Positions 55,182 through 55,861 of a stretch of 55,861 nucleotides of DNA are shown here, piece by piece (position 1 is the stretch's first letter; each line of letters starts with the position of its first letter). Under the pieces are notes generated by a model that was given only the letters and a program-made list of their open reading frames with translations, ran no database searches and was not told the origin of the DNA. The translations under genes were made by a program, and so were the position numbers. This stretch comes from an uncultured Burkholderiales bacterium (GTDB lineage: Bacteria; Pseudomonadota; Gammaproteobacteria; Burkholderiales; Burkholderiaceae): assembly GCA_946480465.1 (NCBI GenBank), contig CAMLJY010000042.1:1-55861 (forward strand), in the 5' to 3' direction.

Positions 55182-55861
55182 TCATTCGCGGTCGTTCAGC
55201 TTGGCGCGCAGCAGGGCGCCCAGGCTGGTCGTGCCGGCCGTCTCGCGCTCGTTGCTTTGCGCCAGGCGCTGCATGGCTTCCTGCTGGTCGGCGGCGTCCT
55301 TGGCCTTGATCGACAGCTGGATCGAGCGCGCCTTGCGGTCGACGTTGACGATCATGACGTTGACGTCGTCGCCTTCCTTCAGCACGTTGCGCGCGTCTTC
55401 GACGCGGTCGCGGCTGATTTCGGAAGCGCGCAGGTAGCCGGTGACGTCTTCGGTCAGCTGGATCTCGGCGCCGCGCGGGTCGACGGTCTTGACCTTGCCG
55501 GTCACCAGTGCGCCGCGGTCGTTGACCGAGGTGTAGTTGGCGAACGGGTCACCGTCGAGCTGCTTGATGCCCAGCGAGATGCGCTCGCGCTCGACATCGA
55601 TGCCCAGCACCACGGCCTCGACTTCCTGGCCCTTCTTGTAGTTGCGCACCGCGGCTTCACCCGCTTCGTGCCACGACAGGTCGGACAGGTGCACCAGGCC
55701 GTCGATGCCGGCCGAGAGGCCGACGAACACGCCGAAGTCGGTGATCGACTTGATCGGGCCCTTGACCTTGTCGCCGCGCTTGACGTTGGAAGAGAACTCT
55801 TCCCACGGGTTGGCCTTGCACTGCTTCATGCCCAGGCTGATGCGGCGCTTGTCTTCGTCGA
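55182..55861 (-). CDS. rpsA: 30S ribosomal protein S1, C-terminal part (cut by window end)
   Basis: The last 226 or so residues of S1, continuing past the window edge at 55861. Three S1/OB-fold repeats are recognisable, with [36 protein letters not shown] and [18 protein letters not shown]. The usual S1 binds mRNA near its ribosome-binding site. The gene reads toward ihfB across the structured spacer. Confidence 0.97.
   Translation of the reverse strand, partial: DEDKRRISLGMKQCKANPWEEFSSNVKRGDKVKGPIKSITDFGVFVGLSAGIDGLVHLSDLSWHEAGEAAVRNYKKGQEVEAVVLGIDVERERISLGIKQLDGDPFANYTSVNDRGALVTGKVKTVDPRGAEIQLTEDVTGYLRASEISRDRVEDARNVLKEGDDVNVMIVNVDRKARSIQLSIKAKDAADQQEAMQRLAQSNERETAGTTSLGALLRAKLNDRE

Overview
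The window is GC-rich (about 70 %) bacterial chromosome, almost certainly from a betaproteobacterium of the order Burkholderiales, probably near the Rubrivivax/Leptothrix/Caldimonas group. This rests on protein character and on gene neighbourhoods typical of that order: argF-argD-DUF3579-rpsT-murJ, rpsP-rimM-trmD-rplS followed by NUDIX, CobD-like, rsgA, M48 and orn genes, and rpsA-ihfB-lapA-lapB-waaC. I count 59 protein genes (one cut by the right edge). No tRNA, rRNA, insertion sequence, prophage or CRISPR array was seen. Coding density is very high and no gene-free stretch exceeds 300 bases; the longest are about 200-280 bases and are described as leaders or promoters.

Layout. 92-5260 (minus): kynB-kynU-kynA, the tryptophan-to-anthranilate kynurenine operon, followed by a membrane PAS histidine kinase. 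5342-8384: YkgJ cysteine-cluster protein, DUF3052 protein, a protein kinase fused to a universal-stress domain, and a metallophosphatase. 8396-10518 (minus): argD-argF, with the DUF3579 gene divergent. 11212-19115: rpsT; murJ-sirB1-like; then a chain of overlapping genes, AI-2E permease-like, hda, HAD phosphatase, pcnB, folK and a DMT-like membrane protein. 19239-20921: DUF47-pit phosphate uptake pair behind a tandem Pho-box-like repeat. 20928-29079: TM2 and GNAT genes, the rpsP ribosomal/tRNA-modification operon, NUDIX, CobD-like, rsgA, M48 protease and orn. 29123-37369: mainly accessory genes (DUF3592, DUF2087, a chemoreceptor with a CxxCH haem motif, a peptidoglycan-binding cysteine-hydrolase-like protein, FKBP, gluQ, LysR regulator, pirin, DUF599). 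37480-40619: secreted DUF1800/DUF1501 pair. 40689-47806: alpha/beta hydrolase, trhO, dnaE, a secreted His-rich protein and a patatin lipase. 47796-54581: lipopolysaccharide/glycan block with GT9-GT4-DUF5672-methyltransferase on minus, DUF4254-waaC on plus, and lapA-lapB on minus. 54694-55861: ihfB and the end of rpsA.

The most interesting signals are regulatory. (1) kynB has a consensus-like sigma-70 promoter with 17-bp spacing whose -10 ends 7 bases before the ATG, with a 17-bp palindrome over the -35: a leaderless, operator-controlled catabolic operon. (2) The same geometry, a -10-like hexamer ending 5-9 bases before a start that lacks a Shine-Dalgarno, recurs at trhO, dnaE, orn, the M48 protease, the CobD-like gene, DUF599 and the patatin gene. 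(3) Three TGAC/GTCA half-sites at exact 11-bp spacing sit between a -10-like box and DUF47-pit, where a Pho box would repress a low-affinity phosphate transporter. I found no convincing wholly new multi-gene system. The best candidates for undescribed biology are the DUF5672/DUF4254 glycan locus, the kinase-Usp fusion, the haem chemoreceptor and the signal-less peptidoglycan-binding hydrolase.
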